64,000 nucleotides of DNA from CAVVJA01 sp963779485 (GTDB lineage: Bacteria; Actinomycetota; Actinomycetes; Mycobacteriales; Jatrophihabitantaceae): the NCBI GenBank assembly GCA_963779485.1, contig CAVZYJ010000013.1, positions 310,001 to 374,000 of the forward strand, given 5' to 3'. Below the pieces are notes generated by a model. That model was not told the origin of the DNA. It searched no databases and was given only the letters and a program-made list of their open reading frames with translations. Positions within the stretch are counted from its first letter, which is position 1. Each line of letters begins with the position of its first letter. The position numbers and the translations under genes were made by a program. This document shows, piece after piece, positions 18,971 through 28,599 of this stretch.

Positions 18971-20038
18971 TCAGCCGGCCAGGTGGCTTGCGCCCATCCG
19001 GCCGACCAGGACCGGGATCGTGGTCACGGCGTCCGCGAGCTCCGCGAGCGAGTCGTCGGCGAGGGCTTGCGCGCCGTCGCACAGCGCCGTCTCCGGATTG
19101 GGATGCACGTCGACCATCACGCCGTCCGCTCCGGCGGCCATGCCGGCCCGGGCCAGCGGCACGACCAGATCGCGGCGACCGGCGGCGTGGGACGGGTCGA
19201 CGATGATCGGCAGGTGGGACAGCCGCTGGATCATCGGGATCGCGGAGACGTCGAGCATGTTGCGAATCGCCGGTTCGAACGACCGCACGCCCCGCTCACA
19301 GAGCACGATGTCGAGGTTTCCGCGCTGCGCGATGTACTCGGCGGCCATGAGCCATTCCTCGTAGGTGGCGGTGAGGCCCCGTTTGAGCAGGACCGGCTTG
19401 CCGGCCGCCCCCACGGCCTGCAGCAGGCCGAAGTTCTGCATGTTGCGGGCTCCGACCTGCAGCATGTCGGCGTGCTCGGCCACCACGTCGACCTCGCTCG
19501 CGTCCATGACTTCGGTGACGACGGGTAGCTGCACTTCGTCGCGGACCTCGGCCAGGATTCGCAGCCCGGCCAGCCCGAGGCCCTGGAACGCGTAGGGCGA
19601 CGTCCGCGGCTTGTAGGCCCCGCCGCGAAGCAAGGTGGCTCCGGCCCGCTTGGCCATCCGGGCCGCTTCCAACGTCTGGCTGGCGGACTCGACCGCGCAC
19701 GGTCCCGCGATGAGCGTGAATGTCTCCGGACCGATCGGGACGCCGCCCACGCGTACGGTGGACCGTCGAGCGTGGTTCTGCGCCGATACCAGCTTGTAGG
19801 GCGCGGTGATCCGCATCGTCTCGGCCACGCCGGGCAAGCCGTCGGCGTCGAGGGTCTCCAGGACCTCCTCCGAGCCGATCACGCCCACGATCGTGCGCAT
19901 GACGCCGCGGCTGACGAACGCCTGACCCCCATGGGCCTCGATGTGGCTCACGACGCCGGCGATGTCCGCGTCCGATGCCTCCGGAGCCATCACGATGACC
20001 ACGGCGTGTGAGCCTAGTGCGCCGGCGAACGTATGCAT
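18971..20038 (-). CDS. aroF: Type I-beta DAHP synthase with N-terminal ferredoxin-like domain
   Basis: The ~355-residue enzyme has an N-terminal ferredoxin-like regulatory domain (VVIVMAPEASDADIAGVV to about residue 80) and a KDO8P/DAHP synthase barrel with TLIAGPCAVESASQ, LLRGGAYKPRTSPYAFQG, VQVGARNMQNF-type substrate loop (MLQVGARNMQNF) and DPSHAAGRRDLV. It catalyses the same step as the class II enzyme 1 kb away. Start options are GTG 20089 (abutting a hairpin repeat), ATG 20038, or GTG 20002; the last is preceded by TAGGCT and would be leaderless. In related proteins the N-terminus begins at the equivalent of 20002. Confidence 0.88.
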   Translation of the reverse strand: MHTFAGALGSHAVVIVMAPEASDADIAGVVSHIEAHGGQAFVSRGVMRTIVGVIGSEEVLETLDADGLPGVAETMRITAPYKLVSAQNHARRSTVRVGGVPIGPETFTLIAGPCAVESASQTLEAARMAKRAGATLLRGGAYKPRTSPYAFQGLGLAGLRILAEVRDEVQLPVVTEVMDASEVDVVAEHADMLQVGARNMQNFGLLQAVGAAGKPVLLKRGLTATYEEWLMAAEYIAQRGNLDIVLCERGVRSFEPAIRNMLDVSAIPMIQRLSHLPIIVDPSHAAGRRDLVVPLARAGMAAGADGVMVDVHPNPETALCDGAQALADDSLAELADAVTTIPVLVGRMGASHLAG

Positions 20039-20091
20039 CTTCCGCGGCTCCGGCAACGGAGCGCTGGCAACGGTCGGGCGGTCCGGCACAT

Positions 20092-20152
20092 GACGGTCGT
20101 GATCTTGGACTTACCGCTCTCTGGCGACGATAAGGCCAAGATCACGACCGTC
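20092..20152 (-). repeat. Dispersed hairpin repeat, copy 1
   Basis: Two 22-base arms (gacggtcgtgatcttggact and continuation) pair with one mismatch around a 17-base loop. The element lies 36 bases after the PASTA-kinase stop, between the kinase and the downstream DAHP synthase gene. The core GTGATCTTGGACTTA...TAAGTCCAAGATCAC and loop TCGTCGC recur at two other places in the window. Confidence 0.85.
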
Positions 20153-20188
20153 GGGGGCCGCGCAAATGCGGCGGGGAGGAGCCCCGGC

Positions 20189-22187
20189 TCAGATGACGTG
20201 GAGCGTGACGGTGTCGCCGCGGTGCACCTGAGTGCCTGCGGACGGATTGACCGACGTGACCTGCCCGAGGAGACCGCCGAGATACTTGTGCACCTTGACC
20301 TTGAGCCCGAGCGCTTGCAGCTCGGACCGCGCCGCGTCGGCATCGCTGCTCAGCGAGGGGATGGTGACCAGGGTCCCCTGCGAGACGGTGATCGTTACCG
20401 TGCTGAGCTTGACGGCGTGGTCATTACCGCCGGGTTGCTGACTGATGACCTTGCCCTCGTCCACCGTGTCGCTCACGTCCGTGCGCACGGTCACCGTGAA
20501 GCCGGCATTCGTCAGGGTGCTGGTCGCATCGTCCTGCGATTGGCCCGTGACGTCCGGCACGGTGAGCATCGGGCGCCCGCTGGACACCAACAGCCTGACG
20601 GCCTGCCCGCGCTTCACCGGCGTCCCGGCCGATGGATCGGTCCCGATGACGGTGCCTTGCGGGACGGAGTCGCTGGCCTGCTGGGCGACGCTGATCTGGA
20701 ACGGAAACCTCGCGAGCGCGGCCTTGGCCGCGTCAGCGCTCTGACCGTGGACATCCGGGACGGCGAACCGCTCCTTCCCGGACGACACGATCAGGGTGAT
20801 CGAGCGGTTGTGAGTGAGCTGCGACCCGGACGGCGGATCGGTGCGGATGACCGAGTTCTTGGCGACGTTCTCGCTGTACTCGGTGGTCACTCCCGGCCGG
20901 ATGGAACCCGGCGCCCCGAAGCGCTGACTGGGCGATCGACTGCGGCTCGCCCGACACGTTGGGCACCTTGGAGTACCGGCCGGACACGAACCACCAAGCG
21001 CCGACGCCGGCCACCAGTCCGAGCAACAGGATGATGAGCGTCACGACGAGCGTGCTCCGGCGGCGCCGCTGCCGAGCGGTTGCCGTCCGGCCGTTACGCG
21101 GCCGCCTGGTTGAGTCGCCCCGAGTGGCATCGGCACCACCGGCGGCCGATTCGAGCGGGCCAGCGACGGCAGTGTCGTGCCGCCGGGCTTCGATGCCAAC
21201 CCGGTCGGTGGGCAGCTCAGCCACGACGTCGCTGGTCTTGCTGTCCGCCGCGTGTGCCGCTGTGCGAGCCGCCGGAGTGGTGGGCGCCGGCGAGGCCGGC
21301 GCAGCGCGGCGACGCGGCGGGATCGGCACGACGGGCAGGCGGAGCGCAGCGCGGATCCTTCGCAGCTGGGCGAGGAACTCATCCGCGTCGGCCGGCCGGA
21401 AGGCCGGATCGGTGCTGGTCGCTCGCACGACGATCTCGTCCAGCTCGGCCGGGGTGCTGGGCATGCGGGCGGACGGGGCAGGCACCCGGCCGTGGACGTG
21501 CTGGTAGGCGATGGCCATGGCCGAGTCGCCCGCGAAGGGGGCATGACCGGTCAGCAGCTCGAAGAGCACGACGCCGACCGAGTAGACGTCCGAGCGTTGA
21601 TCGCAACGGCCTCGGCTGATCTGCTCCGGTGGGCAATACGCGACCGTGCCCATCATGACGCCGGTACGGGTCATCACGTCTTCGGACTCGACCGCCCGGG
21701 CGAGGCCGAAATCGGCGACTTTCACCACACCGTCGTTGGAGATCAGGATGTTCTCGGGCTTGATGTCCCGGTGTACGAGGCCGGCGCGGTGGGCTGCGGT
21801 GAGCGCACTGAGCACCGGTTCGATCACCGCAACGGCGAGCGCGGGCGTCATCGGCCCGTGTTCGCGCAGCAGGTCACGGAGGGTGTGGCCCTCGACGAGC
21901 TCCATGACGAGGAAGACGTGGCCCGCGTCGGCCCCCTGGTCGAAGACCGAAACGGCATTGACGTGAGACAGGCGCGCGGCCGCCCGGGCTTCGCGAGCGA
22001 ACCGGTCGCCGAACGCCGGGTCGGTGGACAGGCCGGCCGACATGACCTTGACGGCGACGCGCCGGTCGAGCCGCGAATCGACGGCGCTGTACACGATGGA
22101 CATGCCCCCACGCGCGATGCGCGCGGTCAGGAGGTATCGGCCTTCTAGGACCCCGCCGACCAGCGGGTCCTCGGTGGCCGTTTGCAC
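20189..22187 (-). CDS. PASTA-domain serine/threonine protein kinase (one frameshift)
   Basis: A membrane Ser/Thr kinase at the pknL position. The cytosolic kinase domain has AVKVM (Lys), HRDIKPENILI, VADFGLARA and the activation loop TRTGVMMGTVAYCPPEQ. After a Pro/Ala/Arg-rich juxtamembrane linker there is one transmembrane segment (TLVVTLIILLLGLVAGVGA) and four extracellular PASTA repeats (KVPNVSG, FAVPDVHG, LTVPDVTG, VTIPSLSS), which bind muropeptides or lipid II. A single frameshift near 20910, in the first PASTA repeat, splits the reading frame into 20733-22292 and 20189-20890. The GTG start at 22187 follows TAAACT plus 7 bases, so the message is probably leaderless. Confidence 0.88.
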
Positions 22188-22194
22188 AGCATGA

Positions 22195-22200
22195 AGTTTA
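22195..22200 (-). promoter_or_regulatory. Leaderless -10 element for the PASTA kinase
   Basis: On the minus strand TAAACT (22200-22195) precedes the GTG at 22187 by 7 bases, which supports that start over the upstream in-frame one at 22292. Confidence 0.5.
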
Positions 22201-22433
22201 GATCGCTCTGACGGCACCGTCTGCCGCCGACACTCGGCGCTCGACGGGCGCAGCGATTTGGGACGGGGAGCCGGAATGATCGGACCGGTCAACTTGCGTA
22301 ATAGCGTCCCGAAAAACGGAGATCGCGTGGACTTCAGCAGGCAGCTCGTGCCGGAGCAACCACTCGCGCCGAGCTGATCAGCATCACGGAATCAGATGCT
22401 CCGAAGTGCGGGCGGTTCCACGTGGTGGCGCTT

Positions 22434-22445
22434 TAGGCTGCCCAG
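22434..22445 (+). promoter_or_regulatory. Leaderless -10 element for the spermidine-synthase-like gene
   Basis: TAGGCT (22434-22439), 6-nt spacer, ATG at 22446. A small inverted repeat AGCATC/GATGCT (22380-22400) lies just upstream, in the divergent region shared with the kinase. Confidence 0.55.
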
Positions 22446-23340
22446 ATGGTCGGGAACGCGCGGATGGGCACGGACCGGGCGCACGGGCTCCCCGACGACG
22501 AGACGGGCTGGGGCAGTGCGGATGTCCGCTCGGGCCGGGCCGAGCTGCTCGCCGACGCCGATCGTCCCCAGGGCTGGCTGCTCCTGCTCGACCGGATCCG
22601 ACAGTCCTACGTCGACCTCGATGACCCCACCTATCTCGACTTCGAGTACGCCCGCATCCTGGCCGACGTCCTCGACGCGTTGCCCCCCGGCCCGCTCACG
22701 GTCACGCACGTCGGTGGCGGCGCGTTCACCCTGGCCCGTTATGTGGCGGCGACGCGGCCGGGGTCCGCGCAGCTCGTCCTCGAACCGGACGATTCGCTCA
22801 CCAGTCTTCGTCCGGTCCCGGTTGCCGCTCCGGCGCGGGTCGCGAGTGCGGGTCCGGGCCGCGGACGGTCGCGCCGGTATCCGGGCGCTGCGGCCCGGAT
22901 CCGCCGACGTCGTCGTGCTCGACGCGTTCGCCGGTGGCCGGGTGCCCGCGGATCTCACGACGACGCAGGCCATGAACGACATTGCCCGCGTGCTTCGAAT
23001 CGACGGGGTGTTGCTGGCCAACCTGGCCGACGGCCCACCGCTTCAGTACCTCCGTCGCGTGCTGGCGTCGGTTCGTACTGCGCTTCCGGAGGTACTCGCC
23101 GTCGCCGATGCGGCTGTCCTGCGCGGACGTCGATTCGGCAACATCTGCCTCGCCGCGAGCCGAACGGTAGTGCCCGAGGCGGCGATCCGGCGTGCGGCCG
23201 CACGGGCTGAGTTCCCGTTGCGAGTGCTTGCCCGGCAGCGCCTGCTCGATTTCGTCGGCAGCGTGACGCCGCTGACCGACGCCCATTCGCTCCGATCGCC
23301 ACCGCCCCCGGACGACAGCTGGCGCGTCGGCGAGGCATGA
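22446..23340 (+). CDS. Spermidine synthase-like (fused-type) methyltransferase-fold protein, one frameshift
   Basis: Two frames together give a protein of about 297 residues with the polyamine-synthase Rossmann core: YLDFEYARILADVLDALPPG, THVGGGAFTLARYVAATRPG (SAM-like nucleotide loop), VLEPDDSL, then after a shift near 22808 RLPLRRGSRVRVRAADGRAG, VVVLDAFAGGRVPADLTT and GVLLANLADGPPL. Actinobacterial proteins of this type are annotated as spermidine synthases, but most lack demonstrated aminopropyl transfer. The DAFAGG motif is typical. The missing base is best explained as a sequence error. Confidence 0.75.
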
Positions 23341-23347
23341 TCGACGG

Positions 23348-24136
23348 GTGCCGACCGGTCCGCGCACCCACACGAACCGGACCCGGGCCGAGTCGTTCGG
23401 CTCGGACGCCCTGGCTTACGACCGCGTCCGGCCCGGCTATCCGCCGGAGCTGATCGACGACCTGGTGGCCGACGGCCCGCGGTCCGCGCTAGACGTCGGA
23501 TGCGGAACAGGCAAGGCGGCTCGGCTGCTCGAGGCTCGCGGCGTCCGGGTCCTGGGCTTGGAGATCGACCTTCGGATGGCCGAGGTGGCTCGCGGTCACG
23601 GCATTCCCGTCGTGGTCAGCGCCTTCGAGACCTGGGAGGCCGATGGGCGCAGCTTCGACCTGATCGTCAGTGGACAGGCGTGGCACTGGATCGACCCGGT
23701 CCGCGGGGCGCGCAAGGCCGGCGCGCTCTTGCGGCCCGACGGTGTCCTGGGACTGTTCTGGAACTTCGCCCAGCTCGAACCGGCCGCTCGACGGGTCGTC
23801 AACGCCGCCTACGACGCGGTCGCGCCGGAGCTCAACGAGACGTCGGTGCTGCGCGGCAACGGGCCGGCCACCCTGCCCGGTCACATCGAGACGCTCCGAC
23901 GCACCAGAGGATTCGGCCGGGTCGAGCGGCGCCAGTACAGCTGGCAGAAGGTCTACCGACGGGACGAGTGGCTGGCGTTGATCCGGACGCACAGCGACCA
24001 CAGCACGTTGCCACCGGATCGGCTGCGCGCCCTGCTCGTCGCGGTCAGCGCCGCATTCGACGCGATCGGCGGCAGTGCGATCGCGAAATACACGACGGAC
24101 GCGGTATTCGCCCGCAGGCAAGGCGTGGCAGTCTGA
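23348..24136 (+). CDS. Class I SAM-dependent methyltransferase
   Basis: The 262-residue methyltransferase contains SFGSDALAYDRVRPGYP at the start, motif I ALDVGCGTGKAARLLEARG, VLGLEIDLRMAEVARGHG and the signature SGQAWHWIDP, which marks the group of small-molecule methyltransferases with a WHWxD box. The GTG start lies 7 bases after the preceding gene. The substrate is unknown. This gene and its upstream neighbour separate the kinase from the Rv2175c-like gene, which are adjacent in M. tuberculosis. Confidence 0.8.
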   Translation: MPTGPRTHTNRTRAESFGSDALAYDRVRPGYPPELIDDLVADGPRSALDVGCGTGKAARLLEARGVRVLGLEIDLRMAEVARGHGIPVVVSAFETWEADGRSFDLIVSGQAWHWIDPVRGARKAGALLRPDGVLGLFWNFAQLEPAARRVVNAAYDAVAPELNETSVLRGNGPATLPGHIETLRRTRGFGRVERRQYSWQKVYRRDEWLALIRTHSDHSTLPPDRLRALLVAVSAAFDAIGGSAIAKYTTDAVFARRQGVAV

Positions 24137-24141
24137 TTCGC

Positions 24142-24504
24142 ATGTCCGACCCGGCCTGGCTCGACGTCTCGGCGCAGATAGAGCTGATCAGCGTCACCGA
24201 CGCCGCCGCCGTGCTGGGCGTGACCGAGACCCGGGTGCACCAGTACCTGCGCGACGGGATCTTGGTGGGCTTGCGGCCGCCAGGCCAGTCCCCGCAGGTT
24301 CCGGCCGACCTCCTTCAGGGTGCCGCCGTGGTGAAGGGTCTGCCGGGGACGATCACCCTGCTCCGGGACGCCGGCTACGAGGACCACGAGATCGTGGCCT
24401 GGCTGTTCCGCGCGGACGATTCGCTCCCGGGCACGCCCATCCATGCCCTGCGCGAGAACCGCGGCCGCGAGGTCAAGCGGCGCGCCCAGGTCGCCGGCTA
24501 CTGA
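24142..24504 (+). CDS. Rv2175c-like winged-helix DNA-binding protein
   Basis: The 120-residue protein has an N-terminal helix-turn-helix (SVTDAAAVLGVTETRVHQYL), a short wing and the C-terminal conserved helices LLRDAGYEDHEIVAWLF and TPIHALRENRGREVKRRAQ. It matches M. tuberculosis Rv2175c, a DNA-binding protein phosphorylated by PknL. M. tuberculosis Rv2175c has a longer N-terminal tail with the phospho-threonine; here the tail is only about 10 residues. A link to the PASTA kinase 2 kb upstream is inferred from this family. Confidence 0.85.
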   Translation: MSDPAWLDVSAQIELISVTDAAAVLGVTETRVHQYLRDGILVGLRPPGQSPQVPADLLQGAAVVKGLPGTITLLRDAGYEDHEIVAWLFRADDSLPGTPIHALRENRGREVKRRAQVAGY

Positions 24505-24510
24505 CGCCGG

Positions 24511-25191
24511 ATGAGTCATCTGCTCTATGTGGCGCTGCTCGCCGGCTGCCTGATCGGGACGGCCGCGGTCGAGGCGCTGTGTGGCACTCGGGTGTACGCG
24601 CGATGGCGGCGCCTGCTCGGGGCGCTGCTCCCGACGGTGGTCGTCTTCGGCAGTTGGGATATGTACGCGATCGCGCGCCACCAATGGTCCTACGTGCCGC
24701 GCTGGGTGACCGGAGCGCGACTACCCGGAGGTCTGCCGCTCGAGGAGCTGCTGTTCTTCCTGGTCGTGCCGACCTGCTCGGTGATCACCCTGGAAGCCGT
24801 GCGCCGGTATCGCCCGGCCTGGCTGGTCGGCGACGAGGCCGGAGCCGGAACCATGACCTACACGAGCTTGGCCCTGCTCGGCGTCGCGACGGTCGCGCTG
24901 GTCGACGGCCTAGTGCTGCGGACGAATCTGCTGCGTCGAAAGGCGTTCTGGACGAGTTACGCGATCATCCTGGGCTTCCAGCTGCTCGTGAACGGCGTGC
25001 TCACCGGGGTGCCGGTGGTGCGGTACGACCCGAACGTGATCATCGGATGGCGGATCGCCTACGCGCCGGTCGAGGACCTGCTCTTCGGGTTTGCCCTGGT
25101 GCTGCTCACCCTGTCGACGTGGGTGTGGCTCGGTCGACGCGCGCGCGCCCGCCGGTCGTCCGACGTCTCGTCCGGATCCACCAGGCGTTGA
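24511..25191 (+). CDS. crtYcd: Lycopene cyclase, fused CrtYc-CrtYd type
   Basis: The 226-residue protein has about six transmembrane helices and two repeated lycopene-cyclase domains. The first half carries GLPLEELLFFLVVPTCSVI and the second APVEDLLFGFALVLLTLSTW, the P-x-E-(E/D) motifs of CrtYc and CrtYd. In most Gram-positives these are two genes forming a heterodimer; here they are one chain. The enzyme would close beta-ionone rings on lycopene to give gamma- or beta-carotene in the membrane. It begins 6 bases after the Rv2175c-like gene, and its 3' end overlaps crtB on the other strand by 86 bases. Confidence 0.87.
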   Translation: MSHLLYVALLAGCLIGTAAVEALCGTRVYARWRRLLGALLPTVVVFGSWDMYAIARHQWSYVPRWVTGARLPGGLPLEELLFFLVVPTCSVITLEAVRRYRPAWLVGDEAGAGTMTYTSLALLGVATVALVDGLVLRTNLLRRKAFWTSYAIILGFQLLVNGVLTGVPVVRYDPNVIIGWRIAYAPVEDLLFGFALVLLTLSTWVWLGRRARARRSSDVSSGSTRR

Positions 25192-26075
25192 CGGCGGCGG
25201 GTCCGGCAACGCGCACTCGACGGCGCCACGGGACCGAGATCCGGCCGGAGAACACGTCGTACTCGGCCCGCTCGACCTCGTCGAGGATCCTGCGGTAGAG
25301 CGCGAAAGCGGTGCGCAGACAGTCCCGCGACGTTGCGTCGACGAGGTCGATGCCCGGCGCCGCCGACCGGTAGAGCCCACGGGCGCGGTCGATCTCGCTC
25401 GCGAGCAGCGCTCGGATCGGGCCGTCGACTCGCCCCGTGCGCGTCGCGTGCGCGAGCCGTTCGCGATCGACGCCGCAGGCGCGCAGTGAATCCTGCGGAA
25501 GGTAGATGCGCCCCAGGCGGAGATCTTCGGCGACGTCCCGGATGAAGTTGGTCAGCTGGAACGCGACGCCGAGGTCGATGGCGTGGGGCCGCAGCGCCGG
25601 CCACGGGATGTTCTCGTGAGCCCGTCCGAGGATCGGCATCATCTCCAGGCCGATCACGGCCGCCGAGCCCCAGGTGTAGCGAGTCAGATCGTCGAACGTG
25701 GCGTACTCGGTGACGGTCAGATCCATCCGCATCGAATCCAGGAAGTCACGGAAGTGGCTGACCGGGATGTCCCAACGGCGGATGGTGTCGATGACCGCGA
25801 GGCAGACCGGATCGGCGGATCGTCCTCGTTCCAGATCGGCCAGAACCCGCGTCGCTCCACGAGACGAGTCGGCGCTCCCGTTGCCGATCGTCGCCGAGAG
25901 CTCGACGATGTCGTCGGCGTAGCGGGCGAAAGCCGTAGAGGGCGTGGACGTAGCGGCGTTTGACCCGCGGGAGCAGCAGCGTGGCCAGGTAGTAGGTGCG
26001 GCCGTGGCGAGCGTTCAGTTGCGCGGCACTGTTCGTAGCCTTGACGTAGTCGCGCGTCCTCGAGACCGGCGGCAT
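25106..26075 (-). CDS. crtB: Phytoene synthase (one frameshift)
   Basis: Head-to-head condensation of two GGPP to phytoene. The N-terminus reads MPPVSRTRDYVKATNSAAQL and LPRVKRRYVHALYGF. After one extra base near 25928 the correct frame gives ARYADDIVELS (first Asp-rich region, DxxxD), then SMRMDLTVTEYATFDDL, LGVAFQLTNFIRDVAEDLRLGR-type second Asp-rich motif (QLTNFIRDVAEDL), and a WWIRTRRR end. The product is about 322 residues. It lies downstream of crtI on the same strand, and the two form one transcription unit. Start position is uncertain because crtI ends in the same frame without a stop. Confidence 0.87.
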
Positions 26076-27603
26076 CGAGCGCCTAGGCTCATCGCGAGCC
26101 CGCCCCGTCCGGCGCGGGCCGATCACCCGCTCGGCGGCGAGCCGGCCGGAGATGAGCGCCATGGGCACGCCGACGCCGGGCTGAGTATTTCCCCCGCAGA
26201 ACAGCAGATTCTCTATTCGGCGGTCCATCGTCGACGGCCGGAACGGGCCGGTCTGCCAGAACGTGTGCGCCGCCGCGAACGGTGTGCCCGCCGCCAGCCC
26301 GGCGCCGGCCCAGTCGAGCGGTGTGACGAGCCGCTCGACCTCGATCGCGTCGGCAAAACCGCGATAGCCGCGGGCCTCGATCGCGCTGATCAGCCGCTCC
26401 CGGTAGCCGGGGCCCTTCCGTGTCCCAGTCGACTGACTCGGCGGTGAGCGAGGTTCGGCGCCGGGAACAGCGCGTAGTACACGTGCTTGCCGGCCGGAGC
26501 GAGCGTCGGATCGGACTTCGTCGGCGTCGTGATCAGGAACGACGGATCGCTCATCAACTGCCCGTCGACGATGATCTCCCGAAACGTGTGCTCCCAGGCC
26601 GCACCGAATTCGATCGTGTGATGCGCGGTGTCGGCGTAGCCGGCGCGTCGATCCGGCGTGCAACAGCACGCACGAGGGCGAGTACCGCAACCGGCGCACC
26701 CGCCGCGGAGTGCCGTCCGTGGTGAACAGCGAGCGGTACGCCACGGCCAGGTCACCGTTGACGACGACGACATCGGCCGGGATGCGCTCGCCGGACGCGG
26801 TGTGCACGGCCCGTGCTCGCCCGTTCGTGACCTCGATCCGCGTCACGGACGTGCCGTAGCGAATGGTGACACCGTGCTTGGTGCCCGCGCCGGCCAGCGC
26901 GCGCGGGACGGCGTGCAGGCCGCCCTCCGGGAAGTAGACGCCGCCCACGCAGTCCAGGTAGGTGATCACGGCGTAGATCGCCAGCGCCTGGGTCGGGGCC
27001 ACCCCGGCGTACATCGCCTGGAAGGTGAAGATCCGGCGTAAGCGCTCGTCCCGCAGGAAGGTGGCAATCTTCGGCGCCAGTCGCCGGAAGCCGCCCAGGC
27101 CCACCAGCCGCAACAGCGGTGCCCCGACCAGTTGCACGGGCGAGTCGAGATTGCGGTCGATGAAGTGCGGCATCTCGACCGCATACAGCTCGCGCAGGTA
27201 GGCGACGAGGCGGCGGTAGCCCGCGGCGTCGTCGCGCACCGCACACCCGCGAGATCTCGTCCGCCATCGCGTCCGGATCGGCGCGCACGTCGATGACCGA
27301 GCCGTCGGCGAACCGAGCGCGATAGGCCGGATCGAGGCGACGCATCCGCAGCCAGCGGTCGGCGGACTCGCCGACCGCGGCGAGCGTCGACTCCACCAGG
27401 TCGGGCGCGGTGAGCACGGTCGGGCCGGTGTCGAACGTGTATCCGGCTTCCTTGTGCACTCCGGCGCGGCCGCCGGGAACATCGGCCTGCTCGACGACCG
27501 TGACCTGGCGCCCGGCGCCGGCCAGGTGCAGCGCAGCGGACAGCCCGCCGAGTCCGGCGCCGACAACGACAACCGAGTCGGTCGGGCCGGGCACCGTGCG
27601 CAC
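26076..27603 (-). pseudogene. crtI: Phytoene desaturase CrtI, multiply frameshifted
   Basis: An FAD-dependent phytoene desaturase (phytoene to lycopene) reconstructed from three frames. The N-terminus is SVVVVGAGLGGLSAALHLAG (dinucleotide fold), then TFDTGPTVLTAPDLVE. Next come AAGYRRLVAYLRELY and FPEGGLHAVPRALAGAG, then TAHHTIEFGAAWEHTF, and the FAD-binding C-terminal box LFCGGNTQPGVGVPMALISG. Shifts are needed near 27240, 26640, 26446 and 26415. No stop codon separates the final frame from crtB. All conserved blocks are present, so the gene is probably functional in the organism and the sequence is faulty here. Confidence 0.83.
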
Positions 27604-27652
27604 TCTGCGACGGTAGCCGCGTCGGCCGATCCGGCCTCGTCCGCCGCCTCAG

Positions 27653-27664
27653 TACGCTGGCCGC
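27653..27664 (+). promoter_or_regulatory. Leaderless -10 element for metF
   Basis: TACGCT (27653-27658), 6-nt spacer, ATG at 27665; there is no Shine-Dalgarno sequence. Confidence 0.5.
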
Positions 27665-28549
27665 ATGTCACGCACGGTGCGCGAGTGTCTGGACACCGGA
27701 CAGCCGACGTTCTCCTTCGAGTTCTTCCCCCCGAAGAGCCGCGAGGACGACCGCCGGCTGTGGCAGACGATTCGCCAGCTGGAGCCGCTGCACCCGTCCT
27801 TCGTCTCGGTGACGTACGGCGCCGGCGGAAGCACGCGCGACCACACGATCGAAATCACCGAGCAGATCGCGTCCGACACCACGCTGCTCCCAGTGGCCCA
27901 CCTGACTGCCGTCAATCATTCGGTCGCGGAGCTACGAGCCATCGTCGGGCGGCTGGCCGACGCCGGCATCAGCAACATGTTGGCCCTGCGCGGAGATCCA
28001 CCGGGCGACCCGATGGGTGAGTGGGTGGCGCACCCGAAAGGCCTGGCCTACGCGTCGGAGCTGGTCGCCCTCCTGCGCTCGCATGGCGCCCGCTCGGTCG
28101 GCGTCGCCGCCTTCCCGTACAAGCACCCGCGCTCGCCGAGCGTCGACGCCGACACGGCGCACTTCGTGGCCAAGTGCCGCGCCGGCGCGGATTACGCCAT
28201 CACCCAGATGTTCTTCGAGGCCGACGCCTATCTGCGGCTGCGCGATCGAGTGGCCGCGGCCGGCGGGGAGACCCCGATCATCGCCGGACTCATGCCGGTG
28301 ACGTCCATGACGACAATCGAGCGGTCCGAGCAGTTCACCGGAGCACCGTTCCCGCCGGCTCTCGGCGCGCGATTCGCCGCGGTGGCCCATGACCCGAAGG
28401 CGATTCGGGCCTTGGGCGTCGAGCAGCTGTCCGGCCTCGCCGAGCGGCTGCTCGACGAGGGCGTGCCGGGAATCCACTTCTACACGCTCAACCGGTCGAC
28501 GGCGACCCGCGAGGTGTGGCGCAACCTACAGCTCTCCGCCCGCCTCTGA
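27665..28549 (+). CDS. metF: Methylenetetrahydrofolate reductase
   Basis: The 294-residue FAD-dependent barrel enzyme reduces 5,10-methylene-THF to 5-methyl-THF, the methyl donor for methionine. Family marks are FSFEFFPPKSREDDRRLW, VSVTYGAGGSTRDHTIEI, LTAVNHSVAELRAI, ALRGDPPGDP, GVAAFPYKHPRSPS and ITQMFFEADAYLRL. It sits between the two carotenoid blocks on the opposite strand. The position corresponds to the metF-like gene near pknL/mraZ in other actinobacteria. The nearby sulfate operon supplies the sulfur for the same amino acid, but no shared control is visible. Confidence 0.93.
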   Translation: MSRTVRECLDTGQPTFSFEFFPPKSREDDRRLWQTIRQLEPLHPSFVSVTYGAGGSTRDHTIEITEQIASDTTLLPVAHLTAVNHSVAELRAIVGRLADAGISNMLALRGDPPGDPMGEWVAHPKGLAYASELVALLRSHGARSVGVAAFPYKHPRSPSVDADTAHFVAKCRAGADYAITQMFFEADAYLRLRDRVAAAGGETPIIAGLMPVTSMTTIERSEQFTGAPFPPALGARFAAVAHDPKAIRALGVEQLSGLAERLLDEGVPGIHFYTLNRSTATREVWRNLQLSARL

Positions 28550-28558
28550 TTCCTGCTC

Positions 28559-28599
28559 CGGCAACTAATCGTGCTGCGGCAACCTGCTGTTACGGCAAC
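28559..28599 (+). repeat. Three short direct repeats CGGCAAC
   Basis: CGGCAAC occurs at 28559, 28577 and 28593, with similar following bases (TAATCGTG, CTGCTG, CAGTCGTG). The array leads straight into hairpin-repeat copy 2 in the gap between the convergent metF and crtD-like genes. Confidence 0.5.

Noticed and set aside
20039..20089. GTG at 20089 as the start of type I-beta DAHP synthase
   Set aside because: It abuts the hairpin repeat with no space for a ribosome site; ATG 20038 or GTG 20002 match the family N-terminus better.
25746..27671. Single 641-residue protein spanning crtI and crtB
   Set aside because: It joins shadow sequence, a middle part of CrtI and the beginning of CrtB. Homology blocks jump to other frames at both ends, so it is a product of frameshifts.
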